A DNA stretch of 64,000 bases from Sphingobacteriales bacterium (lineage in GTDB: Bacteria; Bacteroidota; Bacteroidia; Sphingobacteriales; Sphingobacteriaceae): positions 124,001-188,000 of the forward strand of contig JANXOD010000024.1 in NCBI GenBank assembly GCA_025353765.1, written 5' to 3'. Position numbers and translations under genes: made by a program. A model generated the notes under the pieces. That model searched no databases, was not told where the DNA came from, and saw nothing but the letters and a program-made list of their open reading frames with translations. Positions 63,524 through 64,000 of the stretch are shown piece after piece. Every line of letters starts with the position of its first letter. The stretch's first letter is position 1.

Positions 63524-64000
63524 TCAATAAGGATCAACATCAATTTGGATATAAACTCCTTTGTTTATTGGCTCAGCTTCAAAATTAATTAGCATATTTC
63601 GCAATGTCTCTTTTACTTTTTGTGCTGATACACCCTCTTTCTCTACTTTAATGAGAATAGTTTGGATATAATAGTTTTTGATTCGGCTTACCAAAGGAGC
63701 CTCAGGTCCTAATATCCGTTTACCAAATTGCTGATATAATAGACCCGCTAAATCTCTGGCAATAGTTGCTAATTTAGAAGCATCTTTATGTTTAACATCC
63801 AAATGAATGAGCCGAAATAACGGAGGATAATGAAAACTATGTCGTTCAAGAATTTCCTTATCAAACATCCCTCCATAGTCATTTCTAATAACCTGACTAA
63901 TAATTCGGTTTGTAGTATCGTAAGCCTGAATAATTACTTTTCCCTGCTTATTTCTTCGGCCTGCCCGGCCGGATACTTGTGATAATAGCTGATAGCTTCG
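63524..64000 (-). CDS. priA: Primosomal helicase PriA, 3' end (5' end outside the window)
   Basis: The last 158 codons, running off the right edge. The first visible residues are QLLSQVSGRAGRRN, the helicase motif VI, then GKVIIQAYD; later YPPLFRLIHLDV and the C-terminal GPEAPLVSRIKNYY block fit PriA. An internal ATG at 63868 is not the start, since the frame stays open to 64000. It restarts stalled replication forks. Confidence 0.92.
   Translation of the reverse strand, partial: RSYQLLSQVSGRAGRRNKQGKVIIQAYDTTNRIISQVIRNDYGGMFDKEILERHSFHYPPLFRLIHLDVKHKDASKLATIARDLAGLLYQQFGKRILGPEAPLVSRIKNYYIQTILIKVEKEGVSAQKVKETLRNMLINFEAEPINKGVYIQIDVDPY

Overview
The window reads as a chromosomal segment of an AT-rich Bacteroidota bacterium, most likely a Sphingobacteriaceae relative such as Pedobacter or Mucilaginibacter. 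The lineage call rests on several things seen here. There are type IX secretion (T9SS) genes (porG-like, porT) and a cargo protein with a T9SS C-terminal sorting tail. The order CBS protein, nadK, porG-like, uppS, bamA, skp, skp is a conserved Bacteroidota block. Also present are a TonB receptor paired with a DUF4249 lipoprotein, a Bacteroidota-type double-glycine lanthipeptide leader, the futalosine menaquinone gene mqnC, and promoters with the TAnnTTTG -7 box. The species cannot be told. I saw no tRNA, rRNA or CRISPR array.

Layout. 0-4.4 kb: a small lanthipeptide-like precursor, a TonB receptor/DUF4249 pair, then a 21-bp tandem array. 4.4-10.7 kb: dCMP deaminase, a sugar transporter, a LysE exporter, a long amidophosphoribosyltransferase, glutamate racemase. 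10.8-18.7 kb: the envelope block on the minus strand, closed by a terminator at 10867-10903. 18.8-24 kb: yqeY behind an 8-bp repeat, a second 21-bp array, porT, ubiE/menG and an active/inactive pair of M16 peptidases. 24-27 kb: a large T9SS beta-helix gene split by a frameshift. 27.2-42 kb: housekeeping genes (mqnC, scpB, mpl, prmA, tpiA, a GlmU-like gene, rpmE2, two tandem porin-like genes, mce, iscS-iscU-iscA, an acyl-CoA synthetase).

42-52.4 kb looks accessory. It holds a papain-like protein, a DUF4259 protein, an Asp-box propeller protein divergent from a membrane-bound winged-helix regulator, a SMI1/KNR4 protein, an esterase, a YdeI-like protein, a lone AAA ATPase, at least five dispersed palindromic repeats, a 42-bp array, and a REP-associated transposase (RAYT) with matching hairpins. 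52.5-64 kb returns to core genes: lysS, ung, an Lrp regulator, a manganese operon (mntR, mntH fused to a Usp domain, an outer-membrane protein) with a palindromic operator, smpB, a Tat-exported glycosidase-like protein, pcm and the 3' end of priA.

The least explained features are: three intergenic arrays that all keep a 21-bp register (two helical turns); the transmembrane winged-helix regulator with three TGTAAA boxes in its divergent promoter; and the manganese operon that joins sensor, inner-membrane importer with a cytosolic Usp tail, and an outer-membrane barrel. Several gene starts were moved downstream because a -7 box or a terminator lies inside the longer reading frame.
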